64,000 nt of DNA from Loktanella sp. M215 (GCF_021735925.1 NZ_WMEA01000001.1:3936001-4000000), one strand, 5' to 3'. Counted from the first letter of the stretch, positions 47,554 through 57,475 are shown. The notes: a model not told the origin generated them from the sequence alone. Numbers and translations are program-made.

Positions 47554-49290
47554 TTACTTCATCGCGACCGGAAACGGCCCCATGTATCCGACGTAGGCGC
47601 GGGTATCGGCGGCATCAGCGGCCTTGTCCTCGTCGCTCTCGCCGTAGGGGTGCTGGATCACGGCGGTCAGGTAGGCATGACCGTTCAGATCGGCGTACCA
47701 ATCCACACTGGTCATCTCGGACCCGTAGGGCGACGACATGATCCGCGTCAGATCGCCGGTGTCCGTGTTCATCGTCCAGACCACGTCGTTCTGGTGGCCT
47801 GCACCCGTGTCTTCACCGATCACCAGCAACTTCTGACCGGGGATATAGGTGACGTTGTCGGGGTTCGCGATCCCGTCCACGTCACACTCGTTCCCGGCAT
47901 ACTCGCTGCCTTCGGCGTAGGTCGTGGGCACACCCGCGATCACCGCCTTCATGTCGGTCGCGACGAAAGTGTCGTCCAGCGACAGCTCGTAGACCGCACC
48001 GCAGGGGTTCTTGGCCACGCGCACGTCGTTGCTGCTGCCCATGTCCAGATCATCGCCGTCGGTCATGCCCTTGGCGACCTCTGACATCGCCAGATACAGG
48101 CTGTTGTTGTCGGGGTTATAGACGTTGCCCTCCATCTTGCGGAACTCGACCGTGGCCCCCAGCATCGACGCATAGCGGCGGGTTTCCAGACGCGAGGCGA
48201 CAGCCTCCATCCCGTCCTTGACCTGCAGGCACTCCGCCCGGCCTTCGGCGGCAGAGGGCAGGAACCCTTCCGCGCAGGTGCCATCCGCGCCCATCTCGCC
48301 GACGTTGAAGATGTCCATGAATCCCACCTTGTCGTCGATGGCTTTCTGGATCGTCGCATCATCGGCGTGCCCCAGATCGACCCAGGAAATATCGGCAGCA
48401 CCCGCACCGTCGTCGCTGGTCTGGGTCCACTTGGCGGCAAACAGCTGCCCCGCCGACAGATCGCCCGCGGTATCCGCGACATAGCGGAACAGGCCGACGT
48501 TGGTGCCGTCGTCAGAGATATAGGCGGTCTTCTGATCCGGCATCACATTCGCCAGCTCGACCGCGATCCGGCCCATCGAATAATGCTTGGCAGGCGTCGC
48601 CTCGCCCTCGGCCGTCACGGTCACCTCGACCGGGAAACCGTACTGGTAGGGGTTGTAGACACGGCGATAGTCGTCCAGCGACATGGTCGCCGGATCGACA
48701 CCGAAATAGGCGACCATGGCATAGTTGTAATCGTCGATCTGATCGAGCGAGGTCGCTTCCGCATGGGCCCGCGCATCGGCGGGATATTCCTCTGATCCCA
48801 GATGCGTGTTCCAAGGCGTGACCGATCCGGCGCAAGGCACCCAAAGACCGCCGACGGACGAAAAGTCGATCGGCTTGGTGTCGGTGTAGGTCAGTGCGCC
48901 GTCCGCATCCTGCGCCACGGTCGACAGATACATCGCGGCAGGGCGAGATTCGAAATGGGTGATCGAATAGATCTTGTCGCCTACAGGCAGGAACGACGTG
49001 AAATCCGCATCAGGAGAGCCGTATTCGCTCTCACCCGTGATCGGGTTGCCGTCCTGATCGACCAGCTGGGCAAATGTGCCGGATCCGATGGTGTCGCCCG
49101 ACCGGGCCAGCACGTGATAGCCGATGGTGGTGTCGGCGCCGTCAAGGGTGACGGTCTCGCTCGACAGGATCGACCGTTTCATCTCATCGGTGGTCGGCAC
49201 CGGGATCGCCGAAAAGTTCATCTCGGCGGCGGCCAGCACGGGGACGGACACGATGGCGGTGGCGGCAAGCAGCGTTATGCGCAGGGTCAT
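47554..49290 (-). CDS. PhoX-like (DUF839) alkaline phosphatase family protein
   Basis: A 578-residue exported protein with a Sec signal (MTLRITLLAATAIVSVPVLA). The PhoX/DUF839 layout is visible: WVPCAGSVTPWNTHLGSEEY, DDYRRVYNPYQYGFPVEV, KHYSMGRIAVELANVMPDQK, AYISDDGTNVGLFRYV, and late VDGIANPDNVTYIPGQKLLV with IGEDTG. PhoX enzymes are Ca/Fe-dependent phosphatases that release phosphate from organic P; members called only DUF839 are untested. A four-repeat PHO box upstream supports phosphate-starvation control. Confidence 0.88.
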   Translation of the reverse strand: MTLRITLLAATAIVSVPVLAAAEMNFSAIPVPTTDEMKRSILSSETVTLDGADTTIGYHVLARSGDTIGSGTFAQLVDQDGNPITGESEYGSPDADFTSFLPVGDKIYSITHFESRPAAMYLSTVAQDADGALTYTDTKPIDFSSVGGLWVPCAGSVTPWNTHLGSEEYPADARAHAEATSLDQIDDYNYAMVAYFGVDPATMSLDDYRRVYNPYQYGFPVEVTVTAEGEATPAKHYSMGRIAVELANVMPDQKTAYISDDGTNVGLFRYVADTAGDLSAGQLFAAKWTQTSDDGAGAADISWVDLGHADDATIQKAIDDKVGFMDIFNVGEMGADGTCAEGFLPSAAEGRAECLQVKDGMEAVASRLETRRYASMLGATVEFRKMEGNVYNPDNNSLYLAMSEVAKGMTDGDDLDMGSSNDVRVAKNPCGAVYELSLDDTFVATDMKAVIAGVPTTYAEGSEYAGNECDVDGIANPDNVTYIPGQKLLVIGEDTGAGHQNDVVWTMNTDTGDLTRIMSSPYGSEMTSVDWYADLNGHAYLTAVIQHPYGESDEDKAADAADTRAYVGYMGPFPVAMK

Positions 49291-49339
49291 GGTTCAGCCT
49301 TTGGCAGGTTAACGATGTGGCAGGCATTAGGCCGCCGCC

Positions 49340-49379
49340 ATGACCGCCGCGTGACAGTGGGGTAACGGTTCCATGACAC
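49340..49379 (-). promoter_or_regulatory. PHO box array upstream of the PhoX-like gene
   Basis: On the minus strand four 7-mers occur exactly every 11 nt: GTGTCAT, CCGTTAC, CTGTCAC, CGGTCAT, each separated by 4 nt. The PhoB consensus is CTGTCAT repeats with 4-nt spacers. The last two are the best pair, the second is weak. The array lies 50-89 nt before the start codon. Confidence 0.8.
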
Positions 49380-49458
49380 ACCTGCAGCCCCGCAGCGCTC
49401 TTTCATCTGACAAGGTAAACGCCCGCCCGAAGCGCCTGCGGCCACCAATGGCCCCGAT

Positions 49459-49494
49459 CCTCGCTTTTTCCTCAAATACTCCCGCCGGAGGCTC
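49459..49494. repeat. Intergenic repeat, copy 2 of 3
   Basis: A 36-nt copy of the element at 478-513 with two adjacent differences (CT for AG after the T run). It lies 35 nt past the hemF stop, in the region between hemF and the PhoX-like gene. It may act as part of a terminator or an RNA-processing site. Confidence 0.75.
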
Positions 49495-49528
49495 CCGCCC
49501 CCTCAACCCGCGCGGTTGCCGCCCCGCG

Positions 49529-50419
49529 TCACACCCACTTCGCCAGCGGCGGCAGGCTCATCAGCACCGCGTTGGCGTCATGCCCTGTGGTCAGGCCGAA
49601 CTTCGTCCCCCGGTCGTAGACGAGGTTGTATTCCGCATAAAGCCCGCGGTGGATCAGCTGCACATCCTTGTCCGCCTCGGTCCAGGGCGTATCCCGGCGG
49701 CGTTCCACCAGCGGCAGGTACGCAGGCAGAAACGCGCGGCCGATATCCTGCGTCAGGCTGAAATCGGCCTCCCAGTCGCCCGTCGCGTGATCGTCCATGA
49801 AGATGCCGCCGACACCCCGCGCCCGCCCCCGGTGGGGAATATAGAAATACTCGTCCGCCCAGGCCTTCAGCCGGGGGTAAAGGTCGACCCCGTGCGGATC
49901 CAGATGCGCCTGCTGCTGGGCGTGGAAATGCGCGGTATCCGCGTCGTATTCGATGCAAGGGTTCAGGTCGGACCCGCCGCCGAACCACGCGGCGTGCGGC
50001 GTCCAGAACATCCGGGTGTTCATGTGAACGGCGGGCGCATGCGGATTCTGCATGTGCGCTACCAAGGAAATACCGGACGCCCAGAACCGCGGATCGCTGT
50101 CCATGCCCGGCACGCCGCGGGCGGCCATGGCGCGCTGTGCGGCCTCGCCCAGCACGCCGTGCACGGTCGAGGTGTTGACGCCCACCTTTTCGAACACGCG
50201 CCCGCCGCGCATCACGGACATGACGCCGCCACCGGCCTCTGACCCGTCGTCGCTGGTGCGCCGCGTGACACTCCGCTCGAACCGTCCGGCAGGCAGATCA
50301 GCCGTGGGGCCGGTGGTCTGCGTGTCCTCCATCCCCTCGAAGGCGGCGAGGATCGTATCGCGCAGGGTTTCGAACCAGGCGCTGGCGCGCGCCTTTTCAG
50401 AGTCCATCGTTTCTGTCAT
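49529..50419 (-). CDS. hemF: Oxygen-dependent coproporphyrinogen III oxidase
   Basis: A 296-residue aerobic enzyme oxidatively decarboxylating coproporphyrinogen III. Motifs include GGGVMSVMRGGRVFEKVGVN, HMNTRMFWTPHAAWFGGGSD, YYSP-like YFYIPHRGRARGVGGIFMDD and YAEYNLVYDRGTKFGL. Use of oxygen as electron acceptor implies aerobic heme synthesis. The gene stands alone, divergent from a lipoprotein gene. Confidence 0.97.
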   Translation of the reverse strand: MTETMDSEKARASAWFETLRDTILAAFEGMEDTQTTGPTADLPAGRFERSVTRRTSDDGSEAGGGVMSVMRGGRVFEKVGVNTSTVHGVLGEAAQRAMAARGVPGMDSDPRFWASGISLVAHMQNPHAPAVHMNTRMFWTPHAAWFGGGSDLNPCIEYDADTAHFHAQQQAHLDPHGVDLYPRLKAWADEYFYIPHRGRARGVGGIFMDDHATGDWEADFSLTQDIGRAFLPAYLPLVERRRDTPWTEADKDVQLIHRGLYAEYNLVYDRGTKFGLTTGHDANAVLMSLPPLAKWV

Positions 50420-50521
50420 GTGGCCCTTGCCCCGCTGTTATTGCATATCATCTTAAAGGGGGCGCATGGGGAATGCCAAGTCCATGCCAGCCCCACCGCC
50501 CCACCCGTCCGGAGAATGATG

Positions 50522-50908
50522 ATGCGCCTGCTTTTCGCCCTTGCCCCGCTGGCCGTGCTGACCGCCTGCGCCACCCCGCAGCAGCAGTGCCTCAACAACG
50601 TGACCGAGGCGTTGCGCGTGAACACCTATCTGATCGCCCAGACGCAGGGCAACCTCAACCGTGGCTACGCGCTCGAGACGGAACAACGCCTGACGTCCAA
50701 CACGAACATCTGCTACGCGCGCGACCGCAAGGGCGGCCTGTCGCCCGACTTCTGCGACGAACCGGCTTACCGCACCGTGACCAAGCCCGTCCCGATCAAC
50801 CTGCGGATCGAGCGCGAGACGCTGGATCAGTTGCTGGCGAAACGCGCCGTGCTGGAACGGCAGTCCGCGACCGCCGTGGCGCAGTGCCGCGCGCAATATC
50901 CTGAATGA
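50522..50908 (+). CDS. Hypothetical lipoprotein
   Basis: A 128-residue predicted lipoprotein: MRLLFALAPLAVLTAC with lipobox LTAC. Mature part has four further cysteines (QQQCLNN, TNICYA, DFCDEP, AQCRAQYP) and two helical segments. I recognise no domain. Three tandem ATG codons occur at 50516, 50519 and 50522; GGAG at 50511 favours the last. It converges with the SDR gene (5-nt gap). Confidence 0.75.
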   Translation: MRLLFALAPLAVLTACATPQQQCLNNVTEALRVNTYLIAQTQGNLNRGYALETEQRLTSNTNICYARDRKGGLSPDFCDEPAYRTVTKPVPINLRIERETLDQLLAKRAVLERQSATAVAQCRAQYPE

Positions 50909-50913
50909 CGCCG

Positions 50914-51717
50914 TCAGTGCGCCGCGACGGCGGCCGGGTCTAGCAGGGTCCGGCCGCCATCGACGGTGACGATCTGCCCGGTGACGAAACCTGCGGCGTC
51001 CGATGCAAGGTATTGCACCGTATCGCAAATTTCGGCCGCATTGGCGATGCGGCCCATCGGGGTCGCATCAAGGATCGCGGCCCGCGCCGTGTCGTTGTCG
51101 CGCATCCAGCCCATCAGGCTTGCCGACAGGACCGACCCGACTGACACGCCGTTCATCCGGATCCGGTGCGGCGCCAGCGCCACGGCCATCGACCGCGTCA
51201 TCTGGTCCAGTGCCGCATTCGCGACGGAAAAGCCCAGCAGGTCCGGGTTGGCCCGGCGGCCCGCGATGGACGACAGGTTCACGATCGACCCGATGCTGCC
51301 GTCGCTGTCCGCCTCGGCCTGCTTGATGAACCGTCGCGCGATGGCCTGGCTCAGCCGCAGGGGCATCGACAGGTTCTGCATCAGCATCTCCTCGACCGAG
51401 GTATCGTCAGGGTCCAGAGGTGCTGTCGAGGCCACCTGCCGTGCCGCGTTCACCAGAATGTCGACCGTGTCGAAGGCATCGACGGTGGTGGACACCAAGT
51501 TGGCAATCGACAGTTTCTGCCGCAGGTCGCCGGTGAACATCCGCACGTGGTCCGCGTCGGCGGACATCTCGGTCATCTCACGCTCCAGCGCGGCCTCGTC
51601 CATGTCGGCAAGGACGACATTTGCGCCAGCCCGGACAAAATGCCGCGCCACTGCCAGACCCAGCCCGTTGGCGGCCCCGGTCACGATGGCCGTGCGACCC
51701 TTGATGGAAAACGACAT
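50914..51717 (-). CDS. SDR-fold protein lacking the YxxxK active site
   Basis: A 267-residue Rossmann protein with the cofactor motif VTGAANGLG at 12-20, the DILVNAA motif at 86-92 and Ser in NLSSIAG. The catalytic Tyr and Lys positions are F163 and N167 (GFSVANAALDQ), so normal SDR chemistry is unlikely. The fold and C-terminal GQIVTVDGG are retained. It sits 13 nt after the RsmC-like gene and may be co-transcribed with it. Role unknown; a binding or structural function is possible. Confidence 0.87.
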   Translation of the reverse strand: MSFSIKGRTAIVTGAANGLGLAVARHFVRAGANVVLADMDEAALEREMTEMSADADHVRMFTGDLRQKLSIANLVSTTVDAFDTVDILVNAARQVASTAPLDPDDTSVEEMLMQNLSMPLRLSQAIARRFIKQAEADSDGSIGSIVNLSSIAGRRANPDLLGFSVANAALDQMTRSMAVALAPHRIRMNGVSVGSVLSASLMGWMRDNDTARAAILDATPMGRIANAAEICDTVQYLASDAAGFVTGQIVTVDGGRTLLDPAAVAAH

Positions 51718-51730
51718 GGCAGACCTCTTT

Positions 51731-52708
51731 TCAGGCTTTCAGCGGGCGGGTCGCGTGGAACAGCTTGTAGGCCCCGTCACCGGGCATCTCGTCGACATTG
51801 CGGAAATGGTCGCGCAGGGCCGCCTCGTAGGGCAGATGCCGGTTGGCCACCATCCAAAGCTTGCCATGCGGCGCAAGCATCCGGGCGCTGGCCGCGATAA
51901 AGCCCTGCCCCAGCGACGGCGTGCCTTTCGATCCGGTATGGAACGGCGGATTCATCACGATGCCGTCGTATTTCTTGCCCGGTGTCCAGCTCAGCGCATC
52001 GGCCCAGTGAAAGGACGCCCGGTCGTCGGTCACGTTCAGGCGGGCGCAGTCCAGCGACAGCGCCTCTGCCTCGATCAGATCCAACGATTTCACTCCGTCC
52101 CGCGCGAGGACGGCGTTGGAAAGATACCCCCAGCCCGCGCCAAGGTCGGCCATGCGCGCAGGCAGCTTTGCCGGCAAGGCAGCGGCCAGCAACGCCGACC
52201 CCTTATCGATCGCCCCGTCGGAAAAGACGCCGGCGGTGTTGAAATAACCATGCTCGCCCTGTGCGGGCGGCGGCGCGGCCCAGTCGGCCAGCGCATCGAT
52301 CGCGGGAAACCAGAACAGGCGTCCCTTGGCCTTGGGCAGCGACGGCAGGTCGCCCAGCCGGTCGCGGCAATCCTTGAACAGGCTGTCGATCCCGTCGGTC
52401 CGCTGCCCGTCCACCACGACCACCTGCCCCAGCGCGCAGGCCTGCGCGATCATTGACCGCGCCAGCGCCTTGGCGCGGGGCACCACGACGATCATCGTGG
52501 GCGCCGCAGCCGCATCCTGCGTGACGGTGTAACCGGCCTGCGCAAAGGCTTCTGCATCCGGGGCAAACCCTTGGGCGATCCGGATGTCACGGTCCGCCAG
52601 CGGCGACAGATCATAATCGGCAGCGGGACGCATCACGGTCACCGGACCGTCGGGCAAGGACAGAAGGCCGTCGTCAAGGACGGTGTGCAGGCGGGATGTT
52701 GCGGCCAT
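51731..52708 (-). CDS. RsmC-like class I methyltransferase
   Basis: A 325-residue protein with a degenerate N-terminal methyltransferase half and an active C-terminal half, like RsmC (16S rRNA m2G1207). SAM-binding motif ADLGAGWGYLSNAVL and the catalytic GIVMNPPFHTG are clear, as is FSDGAIDKGSALL before them. It should methylate guanine in 16S rRNA, although RlmG-type substrates are possible for this architecture. Confidence 0.88.
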   Translation of the reverse strand: MAATSRLHTVLDDGLLSLPDGPVTVMRPAADYDLSPLADRDIRIAQGFAPDAEAFAQAGYTVTQDAAAAPTMIVVVPRAKALARSMIAQACALGQVVVVDGQRTDGIDSLFKDCRDRLGDLPSLPKAKGRLFWFPAIDALADWAAPPPAQGEHGYFNTAGVFSDGAIDKGSALLAAALPAKLPARMADLGAGWGYLSNAVLARDGVKSLDLIEAEALSLDCARLNVTDDRASFHWADALSWTPGKKYDGIVMNPPFHTGSKGTPSLGQGFIAASARMLAPHGKLWMVANRHLPYEAALRDHFRNVDEMPGDGAYKLFHATRPLKA

Positions 52709-52732
52709 CAGGCGGGAACAGCGCGGGCGGCG

Positions 52733-53077
52733 CTATTCCTTCTCCATCGTGCATTGCAGGGGGTGCTGGTGCCGCTGGGCATAATCCATGACCTGCGCCA
52801 CCTTGGTTTCCGCGATCTCGTGGCTGTAGACGCCGACGACGGCGACGCCCTTCTTGTGGACCGTCAGCATGATGTCAAAGGCCTGGGCATGGGTCATGCC
52901 AAAGAACCGTTCCAGCACCATGACGACGAATTCCATCGGCGTGAAATCGTCATTCAGGATCAGCACCTTGTAAAGCGGCGGGCGCTTCGTCTTCGGCTTG
53001 GTCTTCAGCACGACACCGATGTCGTCCTGACCGTCCTCGTCATCGCTGCTCGCCATGAGCTCGTATCGCGTCCGCAT
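52733..53077 (-). CDS. clpS: ATP-dependent Clp protease adaptor ClpS
   Basis: A 114-residue adaptor that hands N-degron proteins to ClpAP. The core is typical: [60 protein letters not shown]. The acidic N-terminus (DDEDGQDD) is usual. ATG 53077 is used with AGGA 11 nt upstream; ATG 53056 is an alternative start. Confidence 0.95.
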   Translation of the reverse strand: MRTRYELMASSDDEDGQDDIGVVLKTKPKTKRPPLYKVLILNDDFTPMEFVVMVLERFFGMTHAQAFDIMLTVHKKGVAVVGVYSHEIAETKVAQVMDYAQRHQHPLQCTMEKE

Positions 53078-53420
53078 CTAGACTTTGATCCTGCACACAT
53101 GTCTGTTGAAGCTGTCTATATAGTCGCTTTGGGCTGCATGAAAACCCCCTGTCGCCGCAGGGCGCGGGCAGGATCGTCGCAGGCGCGCGCGCCGCGTCAG
53201 ACGTCCGCTGACATGACGGGACGCAGCGTCACCCACCGAATCTGGTAGATTGCACCAAGGCCCCCTACAACATCTTGACGCAGTGCATAAAGACCACAGT
53301 GAAAGCCTTTGAAAATCAGGGCTTTTCGATCGCATCTTGCCTGTGCTAGCGTGTTTCCAACAAGGCGGTCACCGGGAAAATCCGGGGCTTCGAGGCAGTA
53401 CCTACAAAGAGGCAAGAGAC
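53078..53420. other. Divergent intergenic region, clpS and carboxypeptidase promoters
   Basis: About 340 nt without a supported gene. The clpS side has TATATAG near 53117-53123 as a possible -10 on the minus strand. The carboxypeptidase side has lower GC around 53225-53360. No repeats or strong hairpins stand out. Confidence 0.4.
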
Positions 53421-54821
53421 GTGCAAAATCGTCCCCACACGCGCCATGTGCGCGCCGTTACCCTGTTCCTTCTGCTCGCCCTGACGCCGGTGGTGGCTTT
53501 CGCAGCCCCCTATGCCGCCTTCGTCATGGACGCCCGCACCGGCGAGGTGATCTACGCCCAGAACGCCGACACCCGCCTGCACCCCGCCTCGCTGACCAAG
53601 ATGATGACCCTCTACATCGCCTTTCAGGCCATCCAGCGCGGAGAGATCACGCTGGATACCGACGTCACCGTCAGCCGCAACGCCGCCAGCGAGCCGCCGT
53701 CGAAGTTGGGTCTGAAGGTCGGTCAGAAGATCAAACTGCGCTACCTGCTGCGCGCCGCCGCCGTGAAATCCGCCAACGACGCCGCAACCGCCATCGGCGA
53801 AGCGATCGGCGGGTCCGAGGAGGCCTTCGCCACCCGGATGAACCGCACCGCCGCCGCGATGGGCATGACCAACACGACCTTCAAGAACGCCAACGGCCTG
53901 ACGACCGAAGGCCACCTGTCCACCGCCCGCGACATGAGCGTGCTGGGCCGCCACGTGATCTATGACTTCCCCCAGTATTATAACCTCTTCTCGCGCCGCA
54001 CGGCGGATGCGGGCGTGGCACAAGTGCGTCACACGAACCGGCGCTTCCTTGACAGCTATCCGGGTGCGGACGGCATCAAGACCGGCTTTACCAACGCCGC
54101 AGGCTTCAACCTCGTGGCCTCGGCGCAGCGCGGGCAGGAACGCATCATCGCGACCGTCTTCGGCGGCACCTCGACCGCGCAGCGCAACGGCAAGATCAAG
54201 GAACTGATGGACATGGGCTTTGCCAAGGCCCCGGCCAACGCCCCCCTGAACCGGCCGGAACCGCCCGCCGCCGCCCCGGCGCCCGCCCCTGCCGCCGCCG
54301 CCTTAATGGCATCGAACGCAGGCCCCGCCACCGCCGGCGGCGCTGGCAAGACCGTGCGCGTCACCGGTCGCGTCACCCGCAGCCTGCGCCCCGCACTGCG
54401 GCCCACACAGGCCGCACCGTCGGTCGATGTGGCCGTCAATCTGGACGTCGACACGGACATGATCAATTCGATCCTGCAAGAGGCGACTCAAGTCGCCTCT
54501 ACGGTCCCCGCACCTGCCCCGGCACCTGCCATCGCACAGCCGCAAGCCCCCGAGGTCGTCACCCGCATCTCGACCTCCGGCGGGCGGCACTGGGGCGTGA
54601 ACGTGGGACGCTACAACTCGCGCTACGAGGCCGAAAAGGTGCTGCTGCGCGTCGCCCTGAACGAGATGAGCACGCTCGACGGTGCCGTCCGGCGCGTGAC
54701 GCAGAACACCCGCGGGTTCGACGCGAACTTCATGGGCCTCACGCGGGAAGGTGCCGACCTGGCCTGCCGCCGGTTGCAGGCCCGCAATCAATCATGTTTC
54801 ATGATCGGGTCAGAGGGTTAA
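53421..54821 (+). CDS. D-alanyl-D-alanine carboxypeptidase with SPOR-like C-terminus
   Basis: A 466-residue penicillin-binding protein of the DacA family. Signal segment VTLFLLLALTPVVAFA is followed by the catalytic motifs PASLTKMM (SxxK), KSANDAA (SxN) and GIKTGFTNAAG (KTG). Residues ~285-400 are a Pro/Ala-rich linker, and the last ~75 resemble a SPOR domain (HWGVNVGRYNSRYEAEK; RLQARNQSCFMIG) binding denuded septal peptidoglycan. GTG at 53421 with GAGG upstream is the chosen start. Confidence 0.93.
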   Translation: MQNRPHTRHVRAVTLFLLLALTPVVAFAAPYAAFVMDARTGEVIYAQNADTRLHPASLTKMMTLYIAFQAIQRGEITLDTDVTVSRNAASEPPSKLGLKVGQKIKLRYLLRAAAVKSANDAATAIGEAIGGSEEAFATRMNRTAAAMGMTNTTFKNANGLTTEGHLSTARDMSVLGRHVIYDFPQYYNLFSRRTADAGVAQVRHTNRRFLDSYPGADGIKTGFTNAAGFNLVASAQRGQERIIATVFGGTSTAQRNGKIKELMDMGFAKAPANAPLNRPEPPAAAPAPAPAAAALMASNAGPATAGGAGKTVRVTGRVTRSLRPALRPTQAAPSVDVAVNLDVDTDMINSILQEATQVASTVPAPAPAPAIAQPQAPEVVTRISTSGGRHWGVNVGRYNSRYEAEKVLLRVALNEMSTLDGAVRRVTQNTRGFDANFMGLTREGADLACRRLQARNQSCFMIGSEG

Positions 54822-54968
54822 CCCCCTCACCCGCGACAATCGGATGGTCGATTTGGACGATCGTTTACCATCTGCGATTCCGACGCTGCCGGGCAACCGG
54901 TGGCGTCGATTTCGTTTGGGCGGCCCGGCAACCGGGCCCCGCCTGACCCCCATGACAGGTCATATGCC

Positions 54969-55877
54969 GTGCTTTTTCTGACAATCTGGCCGATCTTCGC
55001 GCTGATCTGCGTGGGCTATATCCTGGCCCGGCGCGGCTTTCCCGATGCCGGGTTCTGGCCCGCGGCAGAGCGGATGAACTACTTCATCCTGTTCCCCGCC
55101 CTGCTGGTGTCCAGCCTGCAGGACGCGCCGGTCCGCGATCCCGCCCTGTTGCGGCTCGGCGGTGCGGCGGCCGCGACCGTCTGCATCGCAGCACTCGTGC
55201 TGAACCTGCTGCGGCGGCGCTGGCCCGCGCCCCCTGCCCGCTTCGGCCCCGCGTTGCAGGGCGTCGTGCGGTTCAACACCTATCTGGGCCTTGCCATCAC
55301 GGCGAGCCTGACCGGCCCCGACGGTCTGGCGCGGGCGGCGGTCTTTCTGGCCGTGGCCGTGCCCGTCGTGAACGTCCTGTCCATTCTGGCCTTGACCGAG
55401 GCCGGGACCGCCCGCGCGCCGCGCACCCTGCTGCGCACCATGATGCGCAATCCGCTGATTCTCGCGTGCCTCACAGGGCTGGCCGTCGCACTGACGGGCT
55501 ACGGGCTGCCGTTCGGGATCGACCGGTTTCTGGCCTTGCTGGCGCAGGGCAGCCTGCCGCTGGGTCTTTTGTGCGTCGGTGCGGCGCTCCGGCCCGCCGC
55601 GATGCGGCTGGACCTTGCGGCGATGACCGGCAACGCCGTCCTGCGGCTGCTGGCGATGCCGCTGCTGGCGGCGGGTGTCGCCGTGGCCTTCGGCCTCGAC
55701 GGGGTCGAGGCGCAGGTGCTGGTGATCTTCTCGGCCATTCCGACGGCGACGACGGCTTACGTGTTGACGCGGCAGATGAACGGTGACGGCACCTTGATGG
55801 CGGGCATCATCACCACGCAGACGCTGGCCGCGGCGGCCACACTGCCGCTGGTCCTGCTGCTACTGGGTCACGCCTAA
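54969..55877 (+). CDS. AEC family transporter
   Basis: A 302-residue membrane protein with about ten helices in two halves, of the auxin-efflux-carrier / malonate-transporter family: FALICVGYILARRGF, RMNYFILFPALLVSSL, RFNTYLGLAITASL and VIFSAIPTATTAYVLTRQMN. GTG at 54969 is chosen because it begins right before the first helix; an ATG at 54900 would add 23 polar residues. Substrate unknown, often dicarboxylates. Confidence 0.85.
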   Translation: MLFLTIWPIFALICVGYILARRGFPDAGFWPAAERMNYFILFPALLVSSLQDAPVRDPALLRLGGAAAATVCIAALVLNLLRRRWPAPPARFGPALQGVVRFNTYLGLAITASLTGPDGLARAAVFLAVAVPVVNVLSILALTEAGTARAPRTLLRTMMRNPLILACLTGLAVALTGYGLPFGIDRFLALLAQGSLPLGLLCVGAALRPAAMRLDLAAMTGNAVLRLLAMPLLAAGVAVAFGLDGVEAQVLVIFSAIPTATTAYVLTRQMNGDGTLMAGIITTQTLAAAATLPLVLLLLGHA

Positions 55878-55879
55878 GG

Positions 55880-57475
55880 TCAGACTGCCCGCCCCTCGAA
55901 CGCGGCGGCCATCAGGGCGCGGGTATAGTCGGTCTGCGGCGCATCAAAGATCGCCTGTGCCGTCCCCGCCTCCATCACGTCGCCCTGCCGCATGACGATG
56001 ACCTTGTGCGACATGGCGCGCACGACCTTCAGGTCATGACTGATAAAGATATAGGCCAGCCCGTGCCGCTGCTGCAGGTCCCGCAGCAGGTCCACGATCT
56101 GCACCTGCACCGTCATGTCGAGGGCACTGGTTGGCTCGTCCAGCACGACCAGTCTGGGCCGCAGGATCATTGCCCGCGCAATGGCAATCCGCTGGCGCTG
56201 CCCGCCGGAAAATTCGTGCGGATAGCGGTCCATCAGGGCGGGGTTCAGCCCGACCTCCTGCATGATCTCGGCCACCATGTCGCGATTCTTGCGGGCAGGG
56301 TCGATGTTGTGGATCGTCAGCCCCTCGGCGATGATCTGTTCCACCGTCATGCGGGGGCTCAGACTTCCGTAGGGGTCCTGAAACACGATCTGCATGTCGG
56401 ACCGCAGGGGCCGCATCTGGCGCTGGTTCAGGCCCTGGATGTCCTGCCCTTGAAACACGATCCGCCCCTCAGATCCGATCAGCCGCATGATCGCCAGCGC
56501 CAGCGTGGTCTTGCCCGACCCCGATTCGCCGACGATGCCCACCGTCTCCCCGGCGCTGACGGACAGCGTGGCGTCGTTCACCGCCTTGATGTGCCCGACG
56601 GTGCGTTTCATCAGGCCCCGCTTGATCGGGAACCAGATCTTCAGATTCTCGGTTTCCGCGATGACCGGGGCTGTGTCCGCGACAGGCTCCGGGCTGCCGA
56701 CCGATTCGGCGGCCAGCAGCATCTGGGTATAGGGATGCTGGGGCTTGGCGAATATCTCGGCGGTCGGCCCGGTCTCGACGATCAGCCCGTCCTTCATGAC
56801 GCAGACGCGGTCCGCGATCTTGCGCACGATGGTCAGGTCGTGGGTGATGAACAGCATCGACAGGCCCGACGATTGCTTGAGGTCCGCCAGCAGGTCGAGA
56901 ATTTGCGCCTGAATCGTCACGTCCAGCGCGGTCGTCGGCTCGTCCGCGATCAGCAGATCCGGCCCGTTCGCCAGCGCCATCGCGATCATCACCCGCTGCC
57001 GCTGCCCGCCGGACAGCTGGTGCGGATAGGCCTCCAGTCGGTCCTCGGGGTCGCGGATGCCGACTTGCGTCAGCAATGCGATCACGCGGGTCCGGACCGC
57101 GTCGCCGCGCAGGCCCTGATGCAATTCGATGCTCTCGCCCAATTGCCGCTGGATCGTGTGCAGCGGGTTCAGCGACGTCATCGGTTCCTGAAAGATAAAA
57201 CTGATGTCGTTGCCGCGCACCCGCATCAACTCGCGCTCGGACGCGCCGACCATCTGCGTGCCGGCATAGGTGATCGACCCGGTGACGTTCGCCGAATCGC
57301 CCAGCAACTGCACCGTGGACAGGGCGGTCACGGATTTGCCGGACCCGCTCTCGCCCACCAGTGCCACGGTCTCTCCCTTCATCACCTGAAACGACACGCC
57401 GCGCACGGCCAGCGTCGTGTCGCCGTCCTGCCGGAAAGAGACGTTCAGGTCGCGCACATCGAGGAGGACGGTCAA
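55880..57475 (-). CDS. yejF: Oligopeptide ABC transporter ATP-binding protein (two ATPase domains)
   Basis: A 531-residue tandem ATPase, matching YejF. Domain 1 has Walker [10 protein letters not shown], signature [11 protein letters not shown] and Walker [13 protein letters not shown]; domain 2 has [19 protein letters not shown] and [12 protein letters not shown]. The start is taken as TTG 57475, overlapping the yejE stop (TTGA), since an upstream ATG would read through yejE. It energises the peptide importer encoded by the three genes upstream. Confidence 0.92.
   Translation of the reverse strand: MTVLLDVRDLNVSFRQDGDTTLAVRGVSFQVMKGETVALVGESGSGKSVTALSTVQLLGDSANVTGSITYAGTQMVGASERELMRVRGNDISFIFQEPMTSLNPLHTIQRQLGESIELHQGLRGDAVRTRVIALLTQVGIRDPEDRLEAYPHQLSGGQRQRVMIAMALANGPDLLIADEPTTALDVTIQAQILDLLADLKQSSGLSMLFITHDLTIVRKIADRVCVMKDGLIVETGPTAEIFAKPQHPYTQMLLAAESVGSPEPVADTAPVIAETENLKIWFPIKRGLMKRTVGHIKAVNDATLSVSAGETVGIVGESGSGKTTLALAIMRLIGSEGRIVFQGQDIQGLNQRQMRPLRSDMQIVFQDPYGSLSPRMTVEQIIAEGLTIHNIDPARKNRDMVAEIMQEVGLNPALMDRYPHEFSGGQRQRIAIARAMILRPRLVVLDEPTSALDMTVQVQIVDLLRDLQQRHGLAYIFISHDLKVVRAMSHKVIVMRQGDVMEAGTAQAIFDAPQTDYTRALMAAAFEGRAV

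Noticed and set aside
54241..54320. A repetitive CCGCC-rich tract in the carboxypeptidase gene
   Set aside because: Considered as a tandem repeat, but it simply encodes the Pro/Ala linker before the SPOR-like domain.
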